A DNA stretch of 64,000 nucleotides from Paenibacillus aceris. Lineage in GTDB: Bacteria; Bacillota; Bacilli; Paenibacillales; NBRC-103111. The notes under the pieces were generated by a model. The model had not been told where the DNA came from. It ran no database searches and saw nothing but the letters and a program-made list of their open reading frames with translations. The stretch spans positions 1 through 64,000 of the forward strand of contig NZ_JAGGKV010000023.1 in the NCBI RefSeq assembly GCF_017874035.1, in the 5' to 3' direction. Shown piece after piece: positions 32,858 to 42,163 of this stretch (position 1 is its first letter; every line of letters starts with the position of its first letter). Both the position numbers and the translations under genes were made by a program.

Positions 32858-33472
32858 TCATTTGATTGCGGAAGATGGCGTCTCTTGCTTGCGCCAGATT
32901 TTGGACTCCACAGCTTCGTACCACTGAATGACTTGCATGAACCATTTCAGTGCCAACGACGAGCGCTTAAATAATTGCTGTACGAGAACCGCGGCAGCCA
33001 TTCCGATGAATGCTCCTGCCAGGACGTCAGAGGGATAATGAACCCCTGTCCAAATTCTTGAGAAAGCAATACATGCTGCCAGTGCAAGCCAGAGCCTTCC
33101 ATCTTTTCTTCTGTATAACCAGATGGATGTAGCGATTACGAAAGCTCCGATCGCATGATCACTTGGAAAGGAAGCATTCGCCGGATGCGCAATCAGTTGA
33201 ATAACTTGGTGTGTGACAAACGGCCGATCCCGATAGAAGAAGTGCGAAAGCAGACCACTGAAACCTAACGCCACACATGCGGCTATAATGGCTTCACCCA
33301 CCATTCGGCGATTAACTTCTTGCCGCGTAAACCAATACACGATTATCCCCAAATAAAATACGTATTCCGCATAAGAAGCGAACAAACGCATCACTGGGTT
33401 CAGCGCCGTTAATGTAGTTCCTAATTGATTAATGAGTTGAAACCAATGATAATCCACCTGTGAAAAGTCCAT
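32858..33472 (-). CDS. PAP2 family undecaprenyl-diphosphatase (BcrC-like)
   Basis: About 204 residues with five or six transmembrane helices and all three PAP2 motifs: SHFFYRDRPF (motif 1 region), PSDHAIGAF (motif 2, catalytic His) and SRIWTGVHYPSDVLAG (motif 3, nucleophilic His). It would recycle undecaprenyl pyrophosphate to the monophosphate at the outer membrane face, which also gives bacitracin resistance. The ATG at MDFSQ is 9 nt from GAGG. Placement beside the bacitracin-type ABC/TCS module supports an envelope-stress role. Confidence 0.9.
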   Translation of the reverse strand: MDFSQVDYHWFQLINQLGTTLTALNPVMRLFASYAEYVFYLGIIVYWFTRQEVNRRMVGEAIIAACVALGFSGLLSHFFYRDRPFVTHQVIQLIAHPANASFPSDHAIGAFVIATSIWLYRRKDGRLWLALAACIAFSRIWTGVHYPSDVLAGAFIGMAAAVLVQQLFKRSSLALKWFMQVIQWYEAVESKIWRKQETPSSAIK

Positions 33473-33565
33473 TTTCATCATCCTCTACTTATAATGAATA
33501 CCGTAGCGACGGCATTTACTATGAATTTACCTGATGAAGATGAGAAGAAAATGAGAAAACCTATT

Positions 33566-34984
33566 CTAGTGAACAGATGGGCTAATAGGCAGTTTAATGC
33601 TTACGCTAGTCCCTTCGTTCTCCACGCTTTCGATTGTCATTTCGCCACTGTAGTTGCGTACAGACTGGTTGGCAATCGATAATCCAAGTCCCGTTCCTGC
33701 GATCTCACGATTTCTCGCTTTATCTACCCGGTAGAAACGATCAAACACATAGGGCAAATCCGCTTCCGGAATTCCGATTCCATGATCTCGCACTATGATT
33801 TGGACATCAGTTTTCAACCGTAAACCCTCGATCACAATCCTCTTGTCATTAGCCGAATACTTCACTGCGTTATCTAGAACGATTAAGAGAATTTGCTCTA
33901 GATGCAGCGGACTGATGGAGATAAGAACATCTTCAATGCTCTCTGTTTTCAATTGAAATTCAAATTCAGAATGGAGGGCCTCAAATCTATCAAGCGTCTC
34001 ATGAATAAGCGGGACTAGTGGAATTGGCTTACTAATTTCAGTTAGAAGCTGAGATTCGACTCTCGTTAGTGTCAGAAGTTCTTGAACAAGCCCTTTCATC
34101 CGCCTTATTTCTTGAAGTGAAGCTTGCAAGGATTCTTCTAAGACCTCTGGATTGGATTTCCCCCAACGATTTAAAAGGGATAAGTGGCCTTCCAAGATCG
34201 TAATAGGCGTACGAAGCTCATGGGAGGCATCCTCTACAAATTGCTTTTGTTGACGAAAAGAGATTTCTAACTGATTCATTAATTCATTAAATAACTGCGC
34301 TAAACTGGATAGTTCATCTCCATTTTGAATATTGCCGACACGTTCTGTGAGTCCTTTCTCTTTGACACTTCGAATGGTGGATGTAAGTGCTCGAATAGGA
34401 TGCATTAATTGCCGCGCAATCGCTAAACCGCTAAAGGCGCTTATAAAAATCGCCAAAACCCCGCCAATCAGCATGACCCAAAGTAACGTCTCGCTAAAAA
34501 GATCGAAGGTTTCGAGATTACTTGCTAGCTCTATAGTTCCAGCGAAATTTGCGGTTTGGATTGGACTTCGATAGATCAGAATATGATCTTCGTTATGAGT
34601 CGTATCGAACAGCTCTGGCTCCGTTATTGACTTCGGTGTAACCCAATTTTCATCAAAATGATTGGTAACCGTCAGAAGTGGCTCTCCCTCTTTGCCAACT
34701 ATGCGCACCAATTGATTTTTTCCAATCATTTTCTCGAGGTAGGCACGGCTTTCCGTTATCTGAAGAGCATCCTCCGTATGATATTTTTCCTGAAAATAAT
34801 CTTGAATCTGCGCCATACTAACTTGAATGTTGTCCCGCTCCTGGTTCATCATCCACTGCTTGAGAACAAGATACTGGGCAAAGTTATACGTTGCAAATAG
34901 AAGGAAAATGAGAGCGGTTGCTCCTAGTGCGAGCTTCCATTTGATGGGGAGTTGCCGCATGTAGCGTAATAATCGTTCCATCAT
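33566..34984 (-). CDS. Sensor histidine kinase (ArlS/CssS-like)
   Basis: A 472-residue kinase with TM1 near 14-36, an outer domain to about 165, TM2 near 165-190 and HAMP (RQLMHPIRALTSTIRSVKEKGL). The H-box is VEDASHELRTPITILEGH, with G1 DHGIGIPEADLPYVFDRFYR and G2 GTGLGLSI. Its start overlaps the response-regulator stop by 4 nt. It is closely similar in layout to the kinase at 36621-37994, which is transcribed in the opposite direction. Confidence 0.94.
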   Translation of the reverse strand: MMERLLRYMRQLPIKWKLALGATALIFLLFATYNFAQYLVLKQWMMNQERDNIQVSMAQIQDYFQEKYHTEDALQITESRAYLEKMIGKNQLVRIVGKEGEPLLTVTNHFDENWVTPKSITEPELFDTTHNEDHILIYRSPIQTANFAGTIELASNLETFDLFSETLLWVMLIGGVLAIFISAFSGLAIARQLMHPIRALTSTIRSVKEKGLTERVGNIQNGDELSSLAQLFNELMNQLEISFRQQKQFVEDASHELRTPITILEGHLSLLNRWGKSNPEVLEESLQASLQEIRRMKGLVQELLTLTRVESQLLTEISKPIPLVPLIHETLDRFEALHSEFEFQLKTESIEDVLISISPLHLEQILLIVLDNAVKYSANDKRIVIEGLRLKTDVQIIVRDHGIGIPEADLPYVFDRFYRVDKARNREIAGTGLGLSIANQSVRNYSGEMTIESVENEGTSVSIKLPISPSVH

Positions 34985-35661
34985 CGCATCACGTATCCAA
35001 TTCCCCGAACCGTTTGAATTAGGCTATTCTCGCCAGCTTGATCTAACTTATTCCGTAGATATCTGACATACACATCGACAACGTTCGTCTCTACCAAAGA
35101 ATCATACCCCCAGACATGATCCAATAGCATATCGCGCGTCAGCACAAGGTTAATGTTTTTCATAAACATCACTAAAAGATCGAACTCACGTTTCGTTAGT
35201 TCAACGACCTGCTTATCCTTATAAACAATACGAGCATCCATATCGACCTTAACATCTTGAAAAGAGAGCATCGAATGAGGGGCATTACCTTCCAATTCCA
35301 AACGCCGGAAAATTGCTCTTACCCGCGCCAATAATTCCTCAATGGCAAATGGCTTGGGCATATAATCATCGGCTCCGCTATCTAGTCCTGAGACACGATC
35401 AACGACGCTGTCTCTGGCTGTCAGCATCAGAATCGGAGTCTTCTTGGCAGCGCGAATGCGCCGGCAGACCTCAATTCCGTTTAGCCCCGGCAGCATCACA
35501 TCCAGCAAGATTAAGTCCCAGTTATCTTGGAGGGCCATTTCTAGCCCGGTTTTCCCATCGTACGCGGCCTGCACTTCAAAAGATTCATGCTCCAGTTCCA
35601 GTTGAATAAACCGAACCATGTTCTTTTCGTCTTCAATGAGCAATACCCGTTTCATTGGCAT
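34981..35661 (-). CDS. OmpR family response regulator
   Basis: A 226-residue regulator. The receiver has IEDEKNM, phospho-Asp in LILLDVMLPGLNG, Thr in PILMLTARD and Lys in MPKPFAIEE. The winged helix ends YVRYLRNKLDQAGENSLIQTVRGIGY. It forms an operon with the kinase at 33566. A direct repeat ATGAnAATAAA of 11-bp period precedes its TATAAT and may be its own operator. Confidence 0.95.
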   Translation of the reverse strand: MPMKRVLLIEDEKNMVRFIQLELEHESFEVQAAYDGKTGLEMALQDNWDLILLDVMLPGLNGIEVCRRIRAAKKTPILMLTARDSVVDRVSGLDSGADDYMPKPFAIEELLARVRAIFRRLELEGNAPHSMLSFQDVKVDMDARIVYKDKQVVELTKREFDLLVMFMKNINLVLTRDMLLDHVWGYDSLVETNVVDVYVRYLRNKLDQAGENSLIQTVRGIGYVMR

Positions 35662-35685
35662 CTCCCTTGCATTATTAATTTTCTA

Positions 35686-35716
35686 ATTATAAATCATCTA
35701 GATGAGAATAAAATGA
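35686..35716 (-). promoter_or_regulatory. Promoter with tandem operator, regulator gene at 34981
   Basis: The minus strand has TATAAT at 35691-35686. On the plus strand ATGA occurs at 35702 and 35713 within an 11-bp direct repeat (ATGAGAATAAA, ATGAAAAATAA), overlapping the -35 position. A perfect palindrome CATCTAGATG covers 35695-35704. OmpR-type regulators bind such repeats; which of the two neighbouring regulators binds is not known. Confidence 0.45.
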
Positions 35717-35917
35717 AAAATAATCCGAAACACGATTACCATCTAGTTTGAAGATGTAGGTAACTTTCTATTCGAAAAGCCCCCGAAAACTGGGCCTGGC
35801 AGCCTGGCATGTTACGTTCATCTGTTGACTTAGACCGTGCGAAGAACAATCAACTTTTTGCACGCATAAGATGTATGAGGGCACGTTACCTTTATCCACT
35901 AGAAAAGGGTGTTACGG

Positions 35918-36631
35918 ATGTCAAATAAAATACTGGTCATTGAGGATGAGGAGAAAATAGCGAGGCTGCTGCAATTAGAGCTTACGCATGCCGGTTATAC
36001 CGTCGAGTTAGCTTTGGATGGTTCTGAAGGGCTGCAGAAAGCATTGCAAGGCTTGTGGGATCTCATCCTGCTTGATATTTTACTACCTGTTCAGAATGGT
36101 TTTGAATTGATTAAAACATTTCGCGCGACGAATAAAGTAACTCCCATTATCGTAGTAACCGCATGTAGGACGACAGAGGATATTGTCAATGGATTTGACT
36201 TAGGAGGACATGACTACGTCACCAAACCCTTTCACATAGAGGAGCTGTTGGCTCGGATTCGTGCTTGTATTCGCCATCACAAGCAAACCCATGACACCGG
36301 AAATGACTTAAAAAATAAAGACGTCATTACTTACTCTTTGCAAGATACAAGCGTAAATCTTAGAACAAGAGAAGTGATGCAGTACGGGAAAAATATCGAT
36401 TTGACGCCAAAAGAGTTTGAACTTCTCCTCTATTTGATTGAGCATAAAAATGAGGTTCTTAGCCGCGAACAAATCATGAATGATGTTTGGGGATATGATT
36501 TCTTTGGGAATTCCAATTTGGTCGATGTCTATATCAGATACGTGCGTAGGAAACTACTGGCTCCGTATCCTGTAATTAAAACCATTCGGGGTATTGGATA
36601 CTGCTTGGAGGTTAGCGGAGTTGAAAATTAA
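35918..36631 (+). CDS. OmpR family response regulator
   Basis: A 237-residue regulator: acidic pocket IEDEEK, phospho-Asp in LILLDILLPVQNG, Thr in PIIVVTACR, Lys in YVTKPFHIEE, and a winged helix ending YVRRKLLAPYPVIKTIRGIGYCLE. ATG 35918 follows AAAGGGTG. It is divergent from the similar regulator at 34981, with about 250 bp between them. The linker near residues 125-140 is longer than in that neighbour. It forms an operon with the kinase at 36621. Confidence 0.94.
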   Translation: MSNKILVIEDEEKIARLLQLELTHAGYTVELALDGSEGLQKALQGLWDLILLDILLPVQNGFELIKTFRATNKVTPIIVVTACRTTEDIVNGFDLGGHDYVTKPFHIEELLARIRACIRHHKQTHDTGNDLKNKDVITYSLQDTSVNLRTREVMQYGKNIDLTPKEFELLLYLIEHKNEVLSREQIMNDVWGYDFFGNSNLVDVYIRYVRRKLLAPYPVIKTIRGIGYCLEVSGVEN

Positions 36632-37994
36632 AACGAAAGCCTCCTTATTATCCTTTGTGTGGCTAATCTGTATTCTGCTGCCTCTCACCTTCTTTATCTA
36701 CGTGCTTTATGCCAGGCTGGAGAAGGATGAAGAGATGGCAACTTTGGAAAATGCAGCCCAGGTCATCCTCCAAAGTAGTAGTCCTGCTGAATTGCTGCAA
36801 GAAGGGAATACCCGTATTCTGAAAATGTACCTCCCTGATCACACGATGATCCGGACACTCGATCCCTCTTCGACGGTTATCAACCTAGCTTCCCATACGT
36901 TCGAATATGTTGGCGTTCCTCCCAAGTATACTGAAACAACGGAAGCTTATTCTCAAGAGTTGAATGACGAAACTATTATGATCGTCCGAACGCCGATCCG
37001 CCAAGGAGCGGATATTGTCGGTACTTTGGAAATCGTTTCTGAAGCTAATGAATTAAAGGAAAGCTTATACCGCCTAGTCAGCATTATGTCCTTCGTTACA
37101 CTAGCGACTATCTTGGTCTCTATATCTGCAAGCTTTTTATTGTCCAAAATGATTTTCATGCCTCTTTCCCGCATGGTTCAAACGTTGAAGGATATCCAAA
37201 CGAATCTCCAAATCAAAAAACTGCCGCTAGATCGCAAATCGAAGGATGAACTCTACCAATTATCCGAAACATTTAACCACTTAATGGAACGTGTTGAGAC
37301 AAGCATGAAGAAACAGAGGCAGTTTATTTCGGACGCCTCACACGAATTCAAAACCTCCCTCACCATTCTCGAAGGGTATACGTCATTAATTCGCAGATGG
37401 GGATTCGAGGACATTGACCTCCATAAGGAAGCCTTAACCGCAATACATGAGGAATGCCTTCGAATGAAGCATGTTACTTATCAATTGTTAGAACTCGCTG
37501 ACCTCGAACATGAGGGGCAGCTGACCCTTAGCCAGTTTGATCTCGTAGCGCTTTGTAAAGAAAGCATTCATCTGCTGCAACCTCTATCTACGAAAGAAAC
37601 AAGGTTCATCCCCTCCGAATACAACCTGATCATAGAAGCAGACAAACTGAAAGTGAAGCAAGTGATCCTGATTATTTTGGATAATGCCATGAAATACAGT
37701 AAACAGCATATTGAAATCCATCTCACCCGGAAAGAATCGTCCGTATGCCTTCGAATGATTGATGATGGAATCGGTATTCCTGCAGAAGAACTGCCTTTCG
37801 TTTTCGAACGATTCTATCGGGTCGACCGTTCCAGAAACAGGCAAACGGGCGGTTCCGGTTTAGGATTGTCTATTGCTAAACGTCTCATCGACCAGCACCA
37901 AGGGACAATTGAAATCCGCAGTGAACTCCAAAAAGGAACAGAAGTTATTATTACTCTCCCCATTAACCGTAATAAGCCCCCTATTTCTTCATAA
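36621..37994 (+). CDS. Sensor histidine kinase with atypical H-box
   Basis: About 457 residues starting at TTG 36621, 9 nt after GGAGG and overlapping the regulator's end by 11 nt. TM1 spans residues 8-30, an outer domain runs to about 150, TM2 to about 180, then HAMP, the H-box ISDASHEFKTSLTILEGY, G1 DDGIGIPAEELPFVFERFYR and G2 GGSGLGLSI. In the H-box the usual R/T-P of HELRTPLT is K/T-S; loss of that Pro often alters phosphatase activity. It is otherwise intact. A hairpin (37974-38009) overlaps the stop codon. Confidence 0.92.
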   Translation: MKIKTKASLLSFVWLICILLPLTFFIYVLYARLEKDEEMATLENAAQVILQSSSPAELLQEGNTRILKMYLPDHTMIRTLDPSSTVINLASHTFEYVGVPPKYTETTEAYSQELNDETIMIVRTPIRQGADIVGTLEIVSEANELKESLYRLVSIMSFVTLATILVSISASFLLSKMIFMPLSRMVQTLKDIQTNLQIKKLPLDRKSKDELYQLSETFNHLMERVETSMKKQRQFISDASHEFKTSLTILEGYTSLIRRWGFEDIDLHKEALTAIHEECLRMKHVTYQLLELADLEHEGQLTLSQFDLVALCKESIHLLQPLSTKETRFIPSEYNLIIEADKLKVKQVILIILDNAMKYSKQHIEIHLTRKESSVCLRMIDDGIGIPAEELPFVFERFYRVDRSRNRQTGGSGLGLSIAKRLIDQHQGTIEIRSELQKGTEVIITLPINRNKPPISS

Positions 37995-38023
37995 AGAAAT
38001 AGAAGGCTTAGTGTGGTACTCTA

Positions 38024-39094
38024 TCAGCTGCTAGATTGATTCAGCAGATATTTAGCATACTGCAGCGGCGTTTCATATGTTCGGTAGAATGTCTTATTCA
38101 TCTTCGCCTTTTTGAACGTATAGCGCTGGTCTCGTCCATTCATCTCAATGAATTTGATGCGGCCTTGATGATCAATCCCTATATCCAGTCCGACATCTGC
38201 CAAATTAGGCAATTTACCGCTCAAATCATGCATTATCGATAATGCTGCCTCGCGGATGGCCTCTTTCATACGTTCAGGATCTAATCCGTTGAGTTTAAAT
38301 AATTCTTCGGTACGCTTTACTTTCCCACCCTTGGCCACGTTGGTCACATGTCTACCCGATGCAGCAACTTTGCCAATCATTCCGGTTACCTGCCATCTCC
38401 CGGTTTCTCCGCGTTGAACCGATACACGCAAATCATAAGGTCTGCCATTGTAAGTGGCTAGTGGAATCGCTTCTTGAATCATATAGGTTTGAGTCCCGAC
38501 ATGCCTCGCAATAATAATAACGGCTTTGTTCCCGGTTAAAAGCTTCGGATTCCCTTTTTTCCAATATAACAACCATTTGCCGCTCTCATGCTTGGATAGC
38601 TTCAATATGCCATTACCTACACTATTGTTAGTTGGTTTTATGAAAAGGGAAGAATATTTATTCATCGCCAATAGCAATTGCTCTTTTGAATATTTCATTG
38701 AAATGGGAAGGTATTGGCGCAAGTTGGCATTCTGATAGATCAGCTTGTAAATCCGGTACTTGTCATACCGATTCTGCCGGTTGAATACGGTACTGGATTG
38801 GGATAATTGTTTGAGTTTTCGTTTTAGATTGGGAGATAACGTGATCGCTCGATTATGCATAACATTAGGAATGGGCTGGCGCTTGAGTCTGTACATATTT
38901 TTAGCGAAAACAAAACCAAGAGCTGATTTTTTCCCGATATGAGGAAGTGACATATAAAAGAGTTTGAGTTTCAACTGCTTCGCTGCCTTATTATAAAGGG
39001 AAAGACGTTCATTGCCGGTTCTGTTGCTAGGTATTCCCTTAAATGTTTTTTGATCCAGTAGGACACCGACAGTATCAGTATGACTCATGTTCAT
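38024..39094 (-). CDS. YheC/YheD family ATP-grasp, spore coat associated
   Basis: At 356 residues it is longer than the copy at 24311 because of an N-terminal 100-residue domain (VGVLLDQKTFKGIP, then LFYMSLPHIGKKSALGFVF) typical of full YheC/YheD proteins. The ATP-grasp part has LFIKPTNNSVGNGILKL, YMIQEAIPLATYNGRPYDLRV and ADVGLDIGIDHQGRIKFIEMNGRD. The family is linked to the spore coat and its substrate is not known. It is monocistronic, convergent with the kinase gene. Confidence 0.88.
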   Translation of the reverse strand: MNMSHTDTVGVLLDQKTFKGIPSNRTGNERLSLYNKAAKQLKLKLFYMSLPHIGKKSALGFVFAKNMYRLKRQPIPNVMHNRAITLSPNLKRKLKQLSQSSTVFNRQNRYDKYRIYKLIYQNANLRQYLPISMKYSKEQLLLAMNKYSSLFIKPTNNSVGNGILKLSKHESGKWLLYWKKGNPKLLTGNKAVIIIARHVGTQTYMIQEAIPLATYNGRPYDLRVSVQRGETGRWQVTGMIGKVAASGRHVTNVAKGGKVKRTEELFKLNGLDPERMKEAIREAALSIMHDLSGKLPNLADVGLDIGIDHQGRIKFIEMNGRDQRYTFKKAKMNKTFYRTYETPLQYAKYLLNQSSS

Positions 39095-39190
39095 GAATAC
39101 ACCACCATTTTATATTGAGTATGATATAGTAGATGTCCTGTTAGCTTTATCCAACACGGTCGCTGCCTACTGATTCAAATGAGAATGTTA

Positions 39191-39664
39191 TCATAAAAGG
39201 TATCCGATAGGTACCTTGAGCAAAGCCTTTCTGACAAAATCCGTCTCATCGCTCTTGCACCAAGGTCTATGAATATCGGATGGCAAGAAGATTACATACT
39301 GCCCCGGATAAAGCTTCAGCGCCATTTCATGCTCGACAGTATGAAAAAAGATATGGTCGTCCATTGCGGGAATCACTTCAACCGGTTGATTCTTCTCATG
39401 ATCACGAGCAAAACCGAAGGTCTCCGATCCGGCAACAATATAGTGGATGTCCAAATATCGCTGATGCCGTTCCGGAAGAGCTTCCGCGAATGGCATCGTG
39501 GCTGTCCTTTTCACAACGAGATAGGTGCCGTCCTCTCCAACGGGATATACCCCATCCTCTATCGCTTCAAACGAACATGCATACAGGTAGTCCAAGTGCT
39601 GGGCAAGCCGCTCGGAAAATAACCATCTTTCCTCCGGCCACTTGTGAAAATCTCCAACGATCAC
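39191..39664 (-). CDS. YhcH/YjgK/YiaL family protein
   Basis: A 157-residue cupin-like protein of the DUF386 family. ALPERHQRYLDIHYIVAGSETFGF (His-rich strand), HTVEHEMALKLYPGQYVIFLPSDIHRPW, and KALLKVPIGYL at the end are the family landmarks; the His residues bind a metal. Relatives include EbgC and NanQ (sialic acid mutarotase-like), so it may act on an anomeric sugar or acid. It is the last gene of a six-gene operon starting with an amino-acid ABC transporter, so its role there is unclear. Confidence 0.88.
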   Translation of the reverse strand: MIVGDFHKWPEERWLFSERLAQHLDYLYACSFEAIEDGVYPVGEDGTYLVVKRTATMPFAEALPERHQRYLDIHYIVAGSETFGFARDHEKNQPVEVIPAMDDHIFFHTVEHEMALKLYPGQYVIFLPSDIHRPWCKSDETDFVRKALLKVPIGYLL

Positions 39665-39681
39665 ATGTGCCCCCCCCTATG

Positions 39682-40455
39682 CTATGTGTTTACTAACATC
39701 AACAATGAGCCTGCAATAGGCGTCATGATCATCGCAGTGCGGAGAAGCAGCTTCGGAGCTCTTTTCGTAAATTTAGCGCCAATATAAGAACCGATCATTG
39801 TACCGGCAACGACCTGAGTGAGTAAAACAAAATCCAGAAATCCAGCTTGGAAAAATCCAATCGAACCGAACAAGGCAATAGGTAAAATAACGACCATCGT
39901 CGTTCCCACCGCTTGCTTCAGCGGGAATCCGAATAAAATGAGCAAAGCCAGCTGGATAAACGGGGTAGAGCCAATCCCAAAAACCCCGGAGAGAGATCCG
40001 GTAACAAGACCGGTCACCGCAGCTAACACCCAGAACCTAACTTTCTTTATTTCTGCAGACTCCTCTGCAAGCGCTTGTTCCTTTGCAGCGAACACCTTGC
40101 TCGTACGAAGCCAAATAAGAAGCCCCGAGATGAACAGCATGCCGCTGGTAAGCCAAATGAGCTGCTCTGCCGCAATCATTCGAGCCACGAAAGTTCCGGC
40201 ATACGCGCCACCCGCACCGAAGGTACCAATAATTAGGCCTGATCGTAATCGCGCATTCCCTTCTCGAAAATGACTGACCGAACCCGATAAGGTCGTAAAT
40301 ACCATCGCCGCTATCGAGGTTCCAAGCGCCGTATGAACAGGAATATGAAAAACCGCAAGCAGAATACCAATGATAAAACCTGAACCTCCCGTCCCGGCAA
40401 ATCCTAAGATCATACCCATCAGAAGCATGGTCGCTAATATTTCCACATTCGCCAT
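39682..40455 (-). CDS. TSUP family (TauE/SafE) membrane exporter
   Basis: A 257-residue protein with about eight transmembrane segments. The two repeats of the family are visible: GMILGFAGTGGSGFIIGILLAVFHIPVHTALGTSIAA and, in the second half, LVTGSLSGVFGIGSTPFIQLALLILFGFPLKQAVGTTM (read in parts). TSUP proteins export sulfite, sulfoacetate or other small organic anions. Inside an operon with an amino-acid-type importer and a nitrilase-family hydrolase, it may export the acid or sulfur product of that hydrolase. Confidence 0.9.
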   Translation of the reverse strand: MANVEILATMLLMGMILGFAGTGGSGFIIGILLAVFHIPVHTALGTSIAAMVFTTLSGSVSHFREGNARLRSGLIIGTFGAGGAYAGTFVARMIAAEQLIWLTSGMLFISGLLIWLRTSKVFAAKEQALAEESAEIKKVRFWVLAAVTGLVTGSLSGVFGIGSTPFIQLALLILFGFPLKQAVGTTMVVILPIALFGSIGFFQAGFLDFVLLTQVVAGTMIGSYIGAKFTKRAPKLLLRTAMIMTPIAGSLLMLVNT

Positions 40456-40467
40456 CTACTTTCTCAT

Positions 40468-41370
40468 TCAGGTTGTTTGATACGTATATTGTTGATAGAA
40501 AGAAGGCCGCATATCTGTCCGATTCCGATTATGCCCATTTTCTCGAATGAATTTCAAGTAGTCCAGATTGATATCACCGACCACGACCATTTCCACATTC
40601 GCTACTCCCTGGCTAACTATCGCATTAGGGGTGCCAATCATCGGTTGAATCGGTGAGTAGATACCACTCTTGCCTGTGAAAGTAAATCCATATGGAATAT
40701 GAGTTGGAAAAGGAATAGATCCGATCATGTGGCTATTTACGACAAATACCTGATTCTCTGACGCTCGCGCTTGTGCGAATAGAATGTTCCGGCTCTGCCC
40801 CCATTCATCAAGACAGCAGGTTGGAGCGAGGATAATATCCGCCCCCATCTGACTAAGGATGCGGGCCACCTCCGGAAAGGAGTTATCGTAGCAGATGGAG
40901 ATGCCATAGGTCACGCCATTTATCTCGAAAACTTCCAGCTTGTCGCCGGGCGTGGTCAATTCTTTGTTATACACCATTTCATAGGAAGGATGTATCTTAT
41001 TCTGTTCGTATACAGCACCGTTAGCCGTAAAAACATAAGCTGTATTATAATAGCAGTTGCGATCCGGCTGGTAGGCGAAATGCGTCCCAGCAGCAAGCGT
41101 CATCTGATACTCCTTGGCTAGGTTAGCGCATAATTGCTTAATAGCTGCCGTATACTCTTTGCCAAACCACTCAAATACTTTCGTAACATCTTCCGTGCTT
41201 TTACTTTTAAAATGGTGCAAAGTGAGCAGCTCTATAGCAAAAAACTCTGGTAGTAAGAGCAGCTCCGCCCCTTGTGCAGCAGCAGTTTCCACATGCCACC
41301 GGACATGATCCTCAAAGTCTTTCATTGATTTTAGCTTTTTGGCCCGAAACTGGCTGCTGGCAACTTTCAT
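40468..41370 (-). CDS. Carbon-nitrogen hydrolase (nitrilase superfamily)
   Basis: A 300-residue enzyme with the complete Glu-Lys-Cys triad: Glu in LLLPEFFAIE near residue 43, Lys in YEQNKIHPSYE near 132 and Cys in APTCCLDEWGQSR near 172. A second conserved Glu is in ELTTPGDKLEVFEI. It hydrolyses a nitrile, amide or N-carbamoyl group. Co-transcription with a polar amino-acid ABC transporter (1-nt gap to the ATPase) suggests the imported compound is its substrate, perhaps an N-carbamoyl or amide derivative. Confidence 0.92.
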   Translation of the reverse strand: MKVASSQFRAKKLKSMKDFEDHVRWHVETAAAQGAELLLLPEFFAIELLTLHHFKSKSTEDVTKVFEWFGKEYTAAIKQLCANLAKEYQMTLAAGTHFAYQPDRNCYYNTAYVFTANGAVYEQNKIHPSYEMVYNKELTTPGDKLEVFEINGVTYGISICYDNSFPEVARILSQMGADIILAPTCCLDEWGQSRNILFAQARASENQVFVVNSHMIGSIPFPTHIPYGFTFTGKSGIYSPIQPMIGTPNAIVSQGVANVEMVVVGDINLDYLKFIRENGHNRNRTDMRPSFYQQYTYQTT

Positions 41371-41371
41371 C

Positions 41372-42151
41372 TTAATTAACTCCTCTCAGTTCGACCTCAT
41401 GGGTGAGATTGCGCATGAATTGATTCATGCGAGTATTTTTCATATGAAAGACTTCGTCTGGTTTGCCGCTAATCGTGATTTGACCCTCTTCCATAAATAG
41501 AACGCGATCGGATACGTTGCGGGCAAAATTCATCTCATGTGTAACAACGACCATCGTCATTCCCTCTTTAGCGAGTTGAACCATAATATCGAGCACCTCG
41601 TGGACCAATTCAGGGTCTAGTGCAGACGTTGGTTCATCGAACAAAATAACCTTTGGCTCCATCGCCAAAGCTCTTGCTATCGCCACGCGCTGCTGCTGAC
41701 CCCCCGATAAATTGGCGGGATATTCATTGATTTTCTCTTGTAAGCCAACCTTTTCCAGCAGTTTTATCGCTTTTGCTTCCGCCTCTTTGCGAGGGACTTT
41801 TTTCACAATGCGCGGTCCTTCGGTTACGTTATCGAGCACGGTTTTGTTGGGCCACAAGTTAAATTGTTGAAAAACCATACTGACTTCAGAGCGAAGCCAG
41901 GTCAATTTCATATAGGATTGCAGTGTTAAGCGGCCGCGTGAGTTTGTCTTATATTCCGCTTTTCGCTTATCGACGTAAATCTCTCCCGAGGTTGGAATCT
42001 CAAGCAGGTTCATACAGCGGAGCAAGGTGCTTTTGCCGGCACCGCTCGGACCTATAATCGAAACAACTTCACCCTCGTGAATTTCGAGATTGATTTGATC
42101 CAGCACCTTTTTTTGATGAAACACTTTATTAAGTCCCCGAATATGAATCAA
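41372..42151 (-). CDS. Polar amino acid ABC transporter ATPase
   Basis: A 259-residue ATPase of the GlnQ/HisP group: Walker A GPSGAGKSTLLRC near residue 33, FQQFNLWPNKTVLDNV (Q-loop), signature LSGGQQQRVAIARAL, Walker B VILFDEPTSALDPELV and switch VVTHEM. A short insertion (YMKLTWLRSEV) precedes the Q-loop. It energises import by the permease encoded 12 nt upstream. Confidence 0.95.
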   Translation of the reverse strand: MIHIRGLNKVFHQKKVLDQINLEIHEGEVVSIIGPSGAGKSTLLRCMNLLEIPTSGEIYVDKRKAEYKTNSRGRLTLQSYMKLTWLRSEVSMVFQQFNLWPNKTVLDNVTEGPRIVKKVPRKEAEAKAIKLLEKVGLQEKINEYPANLSGGQQQRVAIARALAMEPKVILFDEPTSALDPELVHEVLDIMVQLAKEGMTMVVVTHEMNFARNVSDRVLFMEEGQITISGKPDEVFHMKNTRMNQFMRNLTHEVELRGVN

Positions 42152-42163
42152 GTCGCACGCCCC

